Shown here: positions 47,784-58,337 of the stretch, in pieces
Position numbering within the stretch: the stretch's first letter is position 1
Layout: the number at the start of each line of letters is the position of its first letter
From: Skeletonema tropicum
Taxonomy: Eukaryota > Bacillariophyta > Thalassiosirophyceae > Thalassiosirales > Thalassiosiraceae
Assembly (NCBI GenBank): GCA_037178625.1
Contig: CM074128.1
Span: 1,240,001-1,304,000 of the forward strand
Length of the DNA stretch: 64,000 bases
Direction of reading: 5' to 3'
Position numbers and translations under genes: made by a program
The notes under the pieces: generated by a model
Database searches by the model: none
Seen by the model: the letters and a program-made list of their open reading frames with translations, nothing else
Told to the model about the DNA's origin: nothing

Positions 47784-49555
47784 TTACAATCCAAAAAGCA
47801 ACATAGCCGCTCCTCCAACACCAACACATAATGTAATGAAGTTGTTGTTAGAGAGGGAAACACCGAGGGAAACACCTTCTGAAGGGTTAAGTTGTGCTTC
47901 TTCTGTCGGAGGATAAGAAGTTGGTTCTAATGTAGGCTCGTCTGTAGGCTCGTCTGTGGGCTGCGTTGTTGGCTCCACAATTGGACTGCCAGTCGGGGCA
48001 GGGGTAGTGGGAGAAGAGGTTGGCTGGAACAAGAACGATTCAGATGTGAATGTGAGATGACAGAAGAAAATGACCAAAAGGAGTTGAATGATACAAGAAT
48101 ACAAGTCTTACCGCAACAGATATGGTAGGAGAATCAGAAGGACTAGTCGTTGGTGCTACACTGATGGACGGAGAGGCCGTGGGTTGTGTACTAACAGTCG
48201 GAGATTGTGTGCGAGTTGGCGCAGAAGAAGGCTCTACAGATATTGTTGGGGCTGTAGATACACTCGGTGAGGCAGAAGGAGCACTGCTTGGATCGGCTGA
48301 GGGCACATCAGTTGGGGATGAAGTTGCTGAAAGTGCATTGGGAGCGAAGTAGAAAGGGTTAGTACATCAGACACTTTTCAAATAAACAAGATACATGACT
48401 AGAGGACTTACGCGGAGACGACGGGTGCTGTGACGGAGATGATGTAGGCGCTTCTGTGGGAGAGACTGACGGCTGAATGAAAGGAGTTGATGCTTATTGA
48501 GACAAAATTCATGCAGGGTGGAAAGAAAATAAGAGTTGATACGATACTCACGTTTGCCGAGACAGTAGGCTGCGCAGATGGACTGTCACTAGCTATTGGA
48601 GTTGGCTTTGGAGACGTGGTTGGACTGCTGCTGATCGAAGGTGATGATGAGGGCTTACTTGAGATCGTTGGCCTACTGGATATTGTTGGCGCAGGAGTTC
48701 CCTGGTGAAAGTATTGCCAGAAGAAATGCGAAGTAAACGCTGGTAAGCTGAATCGAAAACAAGAGATTCATTAGATGTACTCCCAAAGCAGACATATGAT
48801 CTTACCGAAGGGGCAACTGTAGGTGCCACAGATGCTGTAGGAGTTCCTGTTGGATTGAGAGTAGGCTGTAAGTCGGGGACGCAAGTTGCCTTTTCCCCAG
48901 GAGGTGTCTTCTCGCAACACTCTGCTGTCACACAGCTTTCGAAAGCCTCTTCATACTCATAGAACAATCTACAGTAGTTGCTATAATAATCACAGTGACA
49001 GACTTCTTCTGGTTCATTGTTTTCAATACATGCCGCATAGGGACAATAGGTTTCCTCGTAAAACTCAATATCCTCAGTTCGAACGCATCTCGACACCAAG
49101 CCCCTTTCACAGACAGCCAACATCTCTTTTGTGCAATATTCAAGTTCTTTGTACTTCCAACCACATTCGCAAAACTCTTGCGGGCATCCTGAAGGACATT
49201 CTCGCTGGGATTCTTCATCTTGGAGGAAACGTTGTGTCTCTTCCCTGCTCAACCTCTTTTGACCATAAAGAAACTTGGGATAAATCGCAGTATTACTACC
49301 AGCTGCCAATATACCCACGTCCACGTCTACCTTTTTTGTTGCGTTACTGCTACTGCTTTTGTTGCGTTTCTTCTTTGTTTCCAACAAGCTTTTCTTCTGC
49401 CTCTGTCCCATCGGATCCGATTTGTATGCTGCCTCCACATCTCTCGCAAATTTTGATTTCAAAATCGCATTGTCGGCATTGTTGCTAGTGTCGGCAGAGA
49501 CAGCCCAAGTTCCAGACAGAACAGCGATAGTAGCGGCGTTGACTTGAAGGCGCAT
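47784..49555 (-). CDS. Secreted Cys-rich surface protein with PT-repeat stalk and GPI-type tail (five exons)
   Basis: A 471-residue protein from exons 49555-48806, 48701-48552, 48472-48412, 48326-48112 and 48023-47784. All four introns (about 80-105 bp) are GT-AG and the frame is kept throughout. It has a signal peptide (MRLQVNAATIAVLSGTWAVSA), a basic Lys/Ser-rich stretch, and then a Cys-rich module at about residues 118-220 with CPSGCPQEFCECGW, CHCDYYSNYC and CCEKTPPGEKATC. A Pro/Ser/Thr stalk of repeats such as SAPTRTQSPTVSTQPTAS follows. It ends with the hydrophobic tail LCVGVGGAAMLLFGL after a run of Asn, typical of a GPI signal. This suggests a cell-wall or frustule-associated protein. 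Exons 2-5 each encode a slice of the stalk, so stalk length could vary by exon loss or splicing. Confidence 0.82.
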
Positions 49556-49911
49556 GATTGACTCTGCTAAGCTGAAAGATGCTTATGATATCGACGAAGG
49601 ATCGATTGCATTTAAATTTATCATCTTCCATCTGACTGATGAGTCTTGTTGGCGCCCGCCATTATGCTGCCATTATGCCATGTCGATAAAAGTGAGGCGG
49701 GCGAGAAAAGGGCCCGCCTCTTGACGGACAAATTTGGCCAGGTTTATCGCCTTCACCCCCAGAAGCCAAATAAATGCCAAAGCTACGCCCTACGCTGCCC
49801 TACGCCGAAAGCCGAGAAGCCCAGCTGCAACGTACCAAAAGCTCGCCGGCCATAGCAAGATATACGACTCGTTGACATGCATGAGTTATGTTAGGAACCC
49901 ACTGAGGATCA

Positions 49912-51570
49912 ATGAGTAGGCTAAGCCTCACGCAAAAAGTTCTAACCTTCCTATTCATCGGCAGCGTAAACTCCTTCCAGTCGTCATCTCTCATTACGAA
50001 TCAGAAACCTACTTTCCACCAGCGACAGCAACATGTCTTGTTCTCTCCGTCCTCGTCACAACTCAACTCTCTCCCTCCCAATTCTTTAGAGACATTGTCC
50101 GCTGCGACGGCCATTGCATGTTCTTCATTACTTGGAATGAATTTGAACAAGTTAGGCAAACTTGAGGGAGTAGGACAGATTGTTGCAATCATCACTGCAT
50201 CTCACTTCTCTAGCCTTGGAATCATGCCCTACACGTCACCGGTTCTATGATATCTGCTGGAAATGGTGTCTCCCGGCATCGCTGTCGCTGCTGCTTTTAT
50301 CGCCTGTTGTAGAGGAATATGATAATGAATCGAATATTGTAAATGCTACTAGCAATAACAATTAGTGAGAGCTACGAGGAAAGCGAGAAGAAGTAGGGTA
50401 AGAGATGCAGCAAGAAGAGAAATAAGTGGCTGTATCAGTTCCATTCTTTATAGGATGTATCGGATCTATTGTCAGGTTGTCTGTTGTCATATTTCTTTAG
50501 CTGGTTAGGTAGAAACAATCAAGTCCGAGTTCACAAACGCATTCTGCGAGGAAGAAAGCATTACTTGTTTCAGCCAGGGAAGTTACTTTACGAACCACCA
50601 GAGGCAGCTGTTGCAGCAGGCTGTTTGATCAGCAGCTATATCGGAGGTTCATTGAATTACTTAGCATCAGCAAAGATTATTGCAAGCGCTGATGGGAGGT
50701 CGAAGGTTGCCGCGACAGGTGTTTTGAGTGGAACATGTGGTTCAGTAGCTTCCGACATGCTTGTCATGCCAATGTATCTCAGCACCTTGGCATCAATGAC
50801 AGCATCAAAACATTTTAGAAAGTGGTTTCCTGGTCGAGCAATCTCGAAGAAAGCAGCAGTGAAGGAGGAAACCTCAGAGCTTCCTAAAGAAGGAGTGGAA
50901 CAAGCCAATGTTAAGAAAAGACAAGCTATACGTGGGAGTCACATATTGCTGGCTGCATTTCTACTTCCTCTTGTTGGGGCGGTTGTTGCAATATCACATG
51001 CATTCGAAGCTAGGCAGCAGGCGCATGGGTTAGGTCTCTTGTGCATCTGCCTATTATCCTCCTGTCATTCGCGAACGTTTTGCAGCCACTCTGCGCTAGA
51101 TTTCCTCGGATGCTCTCAGACATAGGCCAAGTGACACTGAAGCTATCTGATGCTTGCTACTTCATTCTCATTTCAGTTATTGGCACATCAATCGATCTCA
51201 GATATCTGACTCTTGAAAGCGGTTGGTCTAGCGCTTCGAGCGTCATCTTCATCCTCCGTTCCACTACTGGTACATTTTTTTGTGATTACTACTGGGTCTA
51301 TTGCGATGATGAAATTGTTTCCACAGTTTCAGTTATTCCCGCTAAGTGTTGAAGAGGTTGTCGTAGCTTCAAATACTGCCATCTGTGGCCCAGCCACTGC
51401 AGCCGCTTTGGTTGCTAAAATGATGGCAACAGACAGGAGCAAAACCTTGAATAAAACGGAAGTGGAAAGGATTAGCATTGGCTGGTACCTTCTGGGGCAT
51501 TGTTGGTTATGCATTTGCAACTTTTGTTGGTGTCTCCATCAGCAGAGTTCTACTCTCTACTATTCGTTAG
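49912..51570 (+). CDS. Plastid-targeted DUF819 membrane protein, frame broken at about seven places
   Basis: Polytopic membrane protein of the DUF819 family, which includes plastid proteins in plants. The start carries a signal peptide with SVNSFQSS, an ASAFAP-like plastid motif. Family segments in order are SHFSSLGIMPY..PVYDICWKWCLPASLSLLLL; PEAAVAAGCLISSYIGGSLNYL; LHLPIILLSFANVLQPL-like (in a second frame); VEEVVVASNTAICGPATAAA; and GTFWGIVGYAFATFVGVSIS, ending at TAG 51570. Single extra bases fit at about 50245, 50428, 50471, 51212 and 51468, and two-base (or minus-one) shifts at about 50360 and 51021. The corrected length is 549 residues. Seven breaks in 1.7 kb is far more than in the neighbours, so this may be a true pseudogene or a stretch of poor sequence. 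The function of the family is unknown. Confidence 0.7.
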
Positions 51571-51708
51571 GCCTGTATGTAACAGCTGCTGTAGATCAAA
51601 GTTAAACGCTGTCAGAATGCAAACTGAAAGTTAGATGCTTATTTGTCGACAGAGCTGCTTTGAGAGATGTTGTATTGTTCTTAGGTGGGAATAACGCTAA
51701 TGCGCTGC

Positions 51709-52416
51709 TTATGCAGAAGATTTAGAACGGATCTTTACAGTTGGTGGCCGGAATATTTGTTTGACACCCTCCCAAGCTTCAATGTCCCAACTTTCAATGT
51801 GATCAGTTACGAGATATGTTTCGGGATCAATAAAGTATTTAACCCCCCAAGGCCACGCCAGAACTGGTTTCCACGGCAAGTTCAGCTCTAACTTCACCAT
51901 TACTTTCGTCAAAACTTCTTTCCCGTCTTTCTCTACACTGTAGTTTATCATCTTTGCATCATAGTTTGTGATGAACGAGCCCAGGTTTGCTAAGTTCTCA
52001 ATGAAACGTTCTCTACCATCGAAAGACACAAATGGATCTGCAAAAGTACACTGTTCATCATATATGTATCTATCAACTTCACCAGACAAAAAGTAACTTC
52101 TATCGTTGTCAAGTTGAATCCTTTTAAGTGTTTCATCCAGTGATGAAGGAGGTTTGTTGAGATCAATATTGCTTACGGACGTTGTGCCATCGCTTTCCTT
52201 CTTTGACCCGAATGCTTTCCCAAATGCCTCAACTGCATACCATGACGCTAATTCAAGAGGGTTCTTTGAGGTATTCACGTCTACTTCTTGTCCATCTTCC
52301 TTCGCTGACAGTGAAGTTGCGAGAGCCCGCCTGTATGTTAGCGTAGGCGGCGCGAAAGAATGTACCGTCACGATCAAGCAAAGAAGTAGGGTGGTGGTTA
52401 AAGCTGTTATCGTCAT
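51709..52416 (-). CDS. Plastid DUF2358 (NTF2-like fold) protein
   Basis: A 235-residue intact protein. The N-terminus has a signal peptide followed by VHSFAPP, an excellent match to the diatom plastid import motif. The body resembles DUF2358: SLDETLKRIQLDNDRSYFLS, then CTFADPFVSFDGRERFIENL and FIDPETYLVTDHIESWDIE. Members are plastid or cyanobacterial proteins of unknown function with an NTF2-like fold. The gene converges with the DUF819 gene (138 bp between stops); both are plastid-directed, but no functional link can be shown. Confidence 0.82.
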   Translation of the reverse strand: MTITALTTTLLLCLIVTVHSFAPPTLTYRRALATSLSAKEDGQEVDVNTSKNPLELASWYAVEAFGKAFGSKKESDGTTSVSNIDLNKPPSSLDETLKRIQLDNDRSYFLSGEVDRYIYDEQCTFADPFVSFDGRERFIENLANLGSFITNYDAKMINYSVEKDGKEVLTKVMVKLELNLPWKPVLAWPWGVKYFIDPETYLVTDHIESWDIEAWEGVKQIFRPPTVKIRSKSSA

Positions 52417-52760
52417 CGTAGTAGGTAGAAGTATTAGTTTAAAAGATTGCAGTTCAACTCAACAACTATTTACGTCCATACCTGTCCATACAGCCCCGAC
52501 ATAACAGCAACACAACCAACGCCAACGCCAACAACACACACGCAAACAACGAACACAACGAACACAACGCAACACGCAACTGTGACTTCTGTGTGACGCA
52601 AGAGTGGAGGAGGGAGAAAGCAAGGAGCTTTCGAAAGCGTGAAGCGAATGTCGTAGCAAGGTTCCACGGACAGATTTTGTATGAGTTCCTTTGTGTATGA
52701 GTACCGAACCCAAGCAAACATTTAAACAAGCCTCCCCTTCACATTCTCTCATCATTCACT
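52417..52760. other. Intergenic region upstream of the DUF2358 gene
   Basis: The region contains AC-rich simple sequence (caacacaaccaacgccaac and similar near 52500-52570). Three overlapping minus-strand open frames here reflect that composition rather than a gene. Confidence 0.55.
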
Positions 52761-52805
52761 CACTAGCCTCGCTGACGCTCGTCTAGCCGCTGCGCGGGTT
52801 TTCTA
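52761..52805 (+). repeat. Left 45-bp terminal inverted repeat
   Basis: Perfect inverse match to 62187-62231; begins cactagcctcgctgac and ends gcgggttttcta. It is directly followed by aataagagaggagg, which resembles the inverse of the inner border at 56230-56246. Confidence 0.9.
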
Positions 52806-53186
52806 AATAAGAGAGGAGGCACCGGCTATCTACTACGATATTGATTGTGTCTACTTATATACATAGCAGTATTCAAATAGTACGTTATGTAACACTTTAA
52901 TAATTATGTAATAAAGGTTGTACATTGCCTTCTACGAATGCTGTGTAGTGATTACTGAGAAACGGTTGGGAGAATATTGATTTATGTGAGAGGGATTATC
53001 TATGAAGAGGTTTAATGTGAACGTGTGGAAACGATTGAAGACAGGTAGGAAGAAATTAGAGCGAGACGTAAATCATTTGGTGAAATAATATTTTTTGGGA
53101 TTTATAATTCTTCACTTTCTCTTTCTGTGAATCCACATATGAATCCGAATTACTTAAAACACATTCTTCCTTTCTGCCTCATCTTC

Positions 53187-53378
53187 TTACCTAGTAACGC
53201 AAATGTTACGGCGCTTGCTCGGTGGGGCATCTTCATTATCGGTGTCTGCATCCAGTGCTTCACACTTCACGTTTGAGTCCGATTTGACTTCATCGTTCTC
53301 GTAGTAGACTTGCTCGCTGACCTCGACCCTGACAATATAAATGTTTTCAAACTGACCACACTTCTTTCCTCTCTCCAT
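53187..53378 (-). pseudogene. Possible coding fragment inside the left arm
   Basis: A 63-codon frame whose C-terminal part is charged and protein-like (EVKSDSNVKCEALDADTD, then PPSKRRNICVTR). It could be the last exon of a lost element-encoded protein. No domain is recognisable and a chance frame cannot be excluded. Confidence 0.25.
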
Positions 53379-53404
53379 TCACCGAATCCGAGTAGGTCCA
53401 TTTG

Positions 53405-53660
53405 CCTCTTCCGTGTGTCCCCCCCTGAACAATCAAATCTAAGCCAATCAAAGAAAGAGTCAATCGAAAATTCTAAACACGGGGGGCAAGGGGGGGGTGT
53501 CCCCCCTGAACAATCAAATCTAAGCCAATCAAAGAAAGAGTCAATCGAAAATTCTAAACACGGGGGGGGCAAGGGGGGGTGTCCCCCCCTGAACATTCAA
53601 ATCTAAGGCAATCAAAGAAAGAGTCAATCGAAAACTCTAAAAACGGGGGGGGCACACCGA
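53405..53660. repeat. Tandem 81-83-bp G-rich units, left arm (three copies)
   Basis: Each unit contains caatcaaatctaagccaatc, an aaagaaagagtcaatcgaaaa block and a G-run around 'ggcaagg'. Starts of the shared motif are about 53427, 53508 and 53591. Inverted copies lie at about 61885-62120. The long G and C runs could form G-quadruplexes. Confidence 0.9.
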
Positions 53661-55982
53661 TTTCACATCGCGCATCCCGTGTTAAATTTTTTTACTTGTA
53701 AACTAATGTACAGTCACATAACATACCGTCTTACGTACAAAAATAACAAGCAGCACCACGACTTTTTTTTAATTTGCGCTGCAATAGCATCGAGGAAGTT
53801 ACCATCATAACCACCAATAACAACGGCATCATTCGGTAGACCGTTGCGAAAACTTACGAATCCAATCTATACCATATATTCAACTTACTGTTAAATTTTC
53901 GCAACGACGCATTGAACAGTCAAGACAGCACAGTACGGTCATAAACACAACTACCCTGCACACCTCGCCATCTTTTTTCAACACAACGAGCGCAATGGAG
54001 ACAATCAACGTCAAAGATTGTCCACGAGAAAAACCCGAATTATTATTAGCGGGTATGCTATTGTATATATGCAAGTACTCAATGATTTCCCATTGGTACC
54101 GCATCTGGGATCGTGATGAGGACAACCCTCCACCGGAAGTACGTCAAATCATGGACGCCGACAAGTTGGGAAATATTTTACAATTGAACAAATTATCATT
54201 ACAAAAATTCGCTGGAATAGACGATGACCTCTGGATATGGGTATTAGAACAATGTAAGTTGGTGAAAGTAAATGCAGCTGATAAAGTCATCTGTGCAGGC
54301 GCTGATAAATGGAAAGCATTTTTTGAGGAACACACGATTGATGCAGAGGTCGTCTCCGCCGCACCATTGAAATCAAGTACGCGGTGGTACATTCGTCTAG
54401 GACGAAAAACAGATAAGTGGGAAAAATGTTACCCCAGTGTATTAAAACAGGCGAATGACGGAAAGCTGTATCCGCCTCGTTGCCCAGGGATGGAAGTGAT
54501 CGGTCGGAGAGTAAATGCAGAATTGCGTGTTTGGTATGAGGAACAAAACTACCCCGAGGAAGATGACTGGGTCTGTGACGACACCTGCGAAAAAGACAAC
54601 AATGATAATGTCGGCGACAATTTCAACAGCAACAAATGCGCTGACAGCGAAGCTGCCAATCCACATGCAACAGAACGGCCTTCGGTGGGCAACACAAAGT
54701 TTCCACTTCTAGAAAAATATGGGTTGGCAGATCTTGATTTGTCGGACAACGCAAGCAACGATTATTTCAAGCGTATCTTGGGGGAAATGGTGGCAAAGCA
54801 ACAGCAACACACGGAAGAAAAGAATGTAATTGATTATTTCCAACTGCAACAGAATACTACTACAACCGCAGTTACCATTCGTTCGCACAAGTCGGAGGAG
54901 GCATTCATGAGTTTCCACCGAAAGAATCCGTACCTCAAGGATGTGGTACGTTGTCTTCACAAGGAGGATGCAAAAGTAGGCGCAACGAGATTGGCAGACT
55001 TCCTTGCAAAACACCACGAGAATGAGTTCATTGATGCTGCAAATGCGGCAGGTGTCGCAGTATGTGGTGTGTTAGATGAGACAGAGAGTGCTGCTCTCTA
55101 CACTGAGGCTAATTTGATCGATGAACAATGGAACACTATAATGAGGCATATATCATGAAGAAAGCTGAAGATATTTTCACCGAGGCAAAGGCAATGCTCC
55201 GTGAGTTCAAAGACGACAGCGTTGCTAATATTGATGACCAAATTGACAAGACCTGTGACGAAATGATCTCTCTCTTACGCAGTTGGGGTAAAGTGTTCAA
55301 AGTGTTCTACACGGAGAAACCATCAGCTGCAGACAAGGTAAACTTCAAAAATGACATGGACGATGCAGTTGAAAAGCACCGCGCACTAAGGGCACAAGTT
55401 GACGACAATGATGATACACCAAAGCTTCATTATGCAGCAGATCATGGACTTGAAACTCTTGAGACACACCCTGACTTGTTTCTGATGATTGAGGAATGGG
55501 TAGAACAGTTCCATCAAACGGAAAGGAAGAGAGTGGAGGAGAGATGCAGGTTTGTCAAAGACGCAGATAAACATGCAGAAGCCGTTGGGAAGAAGAGAGC
55601 GAGTCAGAACAATGAAGATATCATGGCAAAAACTAGAGATACGAAGAGGCCACGAGGAAAGTACAAACAAAATAACGAATAATTGGTTGACATCGAGATT
55701 ATACGAAGCGCTGAAAATTTAGGCATTAATAGAGCATGGCATCCGGCACCTGTTTTGGGTATCAATTTCGATCGATGTCATGGATTGGATGTTGTATGGG
55801 ACGTCGTATTGAGCTAGCGGGTGGCATGTTCATGGTGGAATCGGATCGGTTAGCTGTGAGAAAAAGGGGGCACTTAGGGGGGATAAAACCTAAACACGTA
55901 ATATCTAGTAAGATTATCTATGTGACCCCCGAAAAGGGGGATGGTAGGAAATTTTTTTTTAACTAGTGGCGAAATTGGTGTG
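53653..55982. mobile_element. 2.33-kb inserted element with short inverted ends (empty site known)
   Basis: The left end cacaccgatttc and the right end gaaattggtgtg are inverted repeats with one mismatch in 12. The opposite arm at 61876-61890 shows the uninterrupted sequence (an A-run, then a G-run and caagg), so this piece was inserted into the G-run. Any target duplication would consist of Gs and cannot be resolved. It carries the two open frames at 53995-55682. Confidence 0.75.
53995..55682 (+). CDS. Unknown protein of the 2.33-kb element (two overlapping frames)
   Basis: Frame one (53995-55158, 387 codons) and frame two (55128-55682) overlap by 31 bp. A two-base (or minus-one) shift near 55123 would fuse them into about 561 residues. 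I recognise no catalytic domain. Visible features are METINVKDCPREKPE, a Cys/Trp pair region (DDDLWIWVLEQCKLVKV), an acidic Asn/Asp-rich middle, and a C-terminus with LHYAADHGLETLE, IEEWVEQFHQTERKR and a basic nuclear-type tail KRPRGKYK. The 'KLH.A.H ... IE.W.E.FHQ' layout faintly recalls C-terminal parts of KDZ-like transposases, but this is only a guess. Its position between inverted ends makes a transposition protein plausible. Confidence 0.55.
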
Positions 55983-56082
55983 GGGGGCAAGGGGTCAAAT
56001 CAAGCCAATCAAAGAAAGAGTCGATCGAAAATGCCCGTGAAGGCCAAAGGACACGCCAAAGGGCCCGGACAGAACGACAGAA

Positions 56083-56225
56083 CGACCGACCGACCGACCG
56101 ACAGAAGACAGAACGACAGAACGAACGACCGACAGAACGACAGAACGAACGACCGACAGAACGACAGAACGAACGACCGACAGAACGACAGAACGAACGA
56201 CCGACAGAACGACAGAACGAACGAC
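56083..56225. repeat. Expanded 24-bp tandem repeat (cagaacgacagaacgaacgac)
   Basis: About five copies of a 24-bp unit built from agaacg and accg tetramer-hexamer motifs. The corresponding place in the right arm (about 61745-61800) has only one to two copies, so the array expanded in the left arm after the arms separated. Confidence 0.85.
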
Positions 56226-56416
56226 TTAGCTCCTCTCATTATTTAGATATTATTTAGATTGCTCATGTTGAGAGGCTGGGCTCTGCCATAATAATATTCA
56301 CGACCCTCCGCACGTAGGGCAAGCTTCAATATATATATGTAACAGAAATTTTAAAGTACGTCTGGTGGGGCAAGCTTCAATATAATACACTGGACATTCT
56401 CATCTATCTTGCCGCG

Positions 56417-56662
56417 ATGACAATCTCAAAATACCAACTGAAGCGTCTGAAGAAGACCATCAAGAAGATCAGACGAAACGATTCTTCGGCGACAGAACTG
56501 ATCCTGAATGGGTTCGATGTTGAAAGTGACAACATGCTGGCTACTCTTGCCATGTCACTAATGAACAATACTCATGTCAAGATCCTTTATTTGCATGTGT
56601 GGATAATGATAATAACTAAATTACTCAGATCTACGGGAACGAAGTGCGTAACGAAATTGTAA
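56417..56662 (+). pseudogene. N-terminal fragment of a leucine-rich-repeat protein
   Basis: The frame starts MTISKYQLKRLKKTIKKIRR and then has an LRR-like ATELILNGFDV and MNNTHVKILYLHVW. The sequence following 'catgtgtgg' resembles that of the LRR unit at 58410-58450 (catgtgtggctgaatgataat), but here the frame is lost. It may be the 5' end of the LRR gene at 58338-58952, separated from it by about 1.7 kb of inserted sequence. Confidence 0.4.
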
Positions 56663-57232
56663 AGGACGGAGAGTGGGCCTGTACCAGTCCTCACTGGAAG
56701 TCACAATGCTACCTAAGATAGGATGTGATACTGGGCCATTGGAAACGTGAAATGACGAAATGACCGGTATTGGTACATCCCATTTGAGTAGGTGACTGTT
56801 TCCGATAGTATTAGTAGCATCCATACCATTAGCATGAACCATTCTCAACATATCGGTGGCGAGCACTTGGATCCACAAACTCCTACCGTACTCTTGTTCG
56901 ATACCCGGTAGATGTAGGTGCCTTCTATCTTTATGAGTCAGATGAAATTTGTATGCTTGAATGATATTGCAATTTGCATAAGCATGGAGACCAGAATTGC
57001 TTTCTTCGGCAGCTTTTTGTGTGTAATCTGGAGATTGAAGGAATGTACGGATGGCAGTCACTGTTTGCATCATTCGATGTGATCGTCTAGTGATTGAATT
57101 GACAACATTGTGATACAGTGCTTGAATGTCAGCCCATAGGCCTATTCCCAAATTAGCTTTTGATGCTTGCTTATCAAAGTGGCGAGGATGAGTCATGAAA
57201 GATGTATCATCTACCATGTCACCAGGCAACAC
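56621..57232 (-). CDS. Unknown protein, 203 codons
   Basis: An uninterrupted frame starting MLPGDMVDDTSFMTHPRHFD and containing RRSHRMMQTVTAIRTFL and KFHLTHKDRRHLHLPGIEQE. I recognise no family. Composition is protein-like. It lies in the segment that appears to split the LRR gene and could belong to an element; its 3' end overlaps the LRR fragment. Existence as a real gene is uncertain. Confidence 0.35.
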   Translation of the reverse strand: MLPGDMVDDTSFMTHPRHFDKQASKANLGIGLWADIQALYHNVVNSITRRSHRMMQTVTAIRTFLQSPDYTQKAAEESNSGLHAYANCNIIQAYKFHLTHKDRRHLHLPGIEQEYGRSLWIQVLATDMLRMVHANGMDATNTIGNSHLLKWDVPIPVISSFHVSNGPVSHPILGSIVTSSEDWYRPTLRPLQFRYALRSRRSE

Positions 57233-57392
57233 TGTAATTGAACCAAGATAAAGATTGCAACGATGAAGATCTCACGTTCGATGATGATGATGAAGAAAAC
57301 ATCACGATGGATCAGTATGCCAAATTTTCACGATCCCGGAAGAAAAATTTCAAGGATAGGATAGTCGTGAACTGTCAGGGCCGGATAAGTTC

Positions 57393-57974
57393 ATGAATTT
57401 CGCGCTGAATTTCGCCAATAGAGATGACACAAAACCAGCTCTTTTCTATGTGGGTTTTGAAGGACATGAGACGGGGGAGGAATATTCCCATCCAGTTTTC
57501 TGGCTGAAGGATAATGGTGTTAGTGTCAACAGACTTGTCTGGACATACATTAACCAATCAATTCAATTTGATGGAATATCTGTAATGAAGGTCAAGCGTG
57601 GTGATCCTACGTTCAATGCCCCTGATCATTTGACGATGTACTATGTTTATCATTTGGATGAACCCCCGGCTCCATTTGACCAGCGTGAGGCATTCATACA
57701 GTATGTAAAGGAGGAGATGCGTTCTGGTGATTTTGTAGGTATCACTATGAACCAAACTGATCACAGCATTGAAGAGCACCTTGTCACAAATAATAAATTA
57801 TCTGCGCATGAGGTGAATGGAAAGACTGTCAAAGTGTTTCATCTCAGGAGTGGTCGGAGACTTTATAATTTGTTAGAAAAGTTTGAAAACAAAATGGAGT
57901 GCAAACTAAAGTCGGCGGGGAAGGATTGTGGCACAATCTTCAACATCTACAAAAAAACTGAGGTGGAGGGGTGA
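57393..57974 (+). CDS. Unknown protein, about 193 residues
   Basis: The frame starts MNFALNFANRDDTKPALFYV, followed by GFEGHETGEEYSHPVFWLKD, DHLTMYYVYHLDEPPAPFDQ and LRSGRRLYNLLEKFENKMEC. Just upstream, in another frame, lies an acidic stretch (DLTFDDDDEENITMDQYAKF) that looks coding and may be an N-terminal part separated by a frame break near 57355. No domain is recognised. Neighbours are element-like, so it may be mobile-element cargo or a decayed host gene. Confidence 0.5.
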   Translation: MNFALNFANRDDTKPALFYVGFEGHETGEEYSHPVFWLKDNGVSVNRLVWTYINQSIQFDGISVMKVKRGDPTFNAPDHLTMYYVYHLDEPPAPFDQREAFIQYVKEEMRSGDFVGITMNQTDHSIEEHLVTNNKLSAHEVNGKTVKVFHLRSGRRLYNLLEKFENKMECKLKSAGKDCGTIFNIYKKTEVEG

Positions 57975-58337
57975 TAGTAAGTATGGAGTGTGCTGGCAAC
58001 GTCGCTCGACATCGAGAAGATACATAGATAGAAACACATACTTTCAACTGATGTAGATACATATTTTTCCAAGAATCAAGCTTCACTTCGGACATCATCA
58101 TAGCTGCCCACTTGAGCCGTCAATGTGCGGACGAAATAACATAGTAGACAGTAGTCATCTCTGTTGAAGTAGTTGTATGTATGTGAGTGAAAAACCGGCT
58201 TTCATTTGACTAGAGGGCAGCGACGCGAGGTCCAGAACACATGTCAACCTGCAATGGTGGAAAAGATGTTCAACTAGAGGCCCTGGTACATCCGGCGATG
58301 ATCACTCATCTCAATCCAACGAGAGTTGCAGTAATAG
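57975..58337. other. Spacer before the LRR exon
   Basis: No gene is seen. The end 'gcagtaatag' directly before 58338 can serve as a splice acceptor for the LRR exon, implying an upstream exon in or before this region. Confidence 0.45.

Noticed and set aside
13131..51468. Programmed +1 frameshifting as the preferred explanation
   Set aside because: No shared slippery codon, no regular in-frame stop and no common downstream structure among the sites; kept only as an alternative to be tested.
52459..52755. Three overlapping minus-strand frames
   Set aside because: They reflect an AC-rich simple sequence and have no consistent protein features.
53267..53606. Frames with repeated SIDSFFDWLRFDCSGG or its complement
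   Set aside because: They are translations of the tandem repeat units present in both arms.
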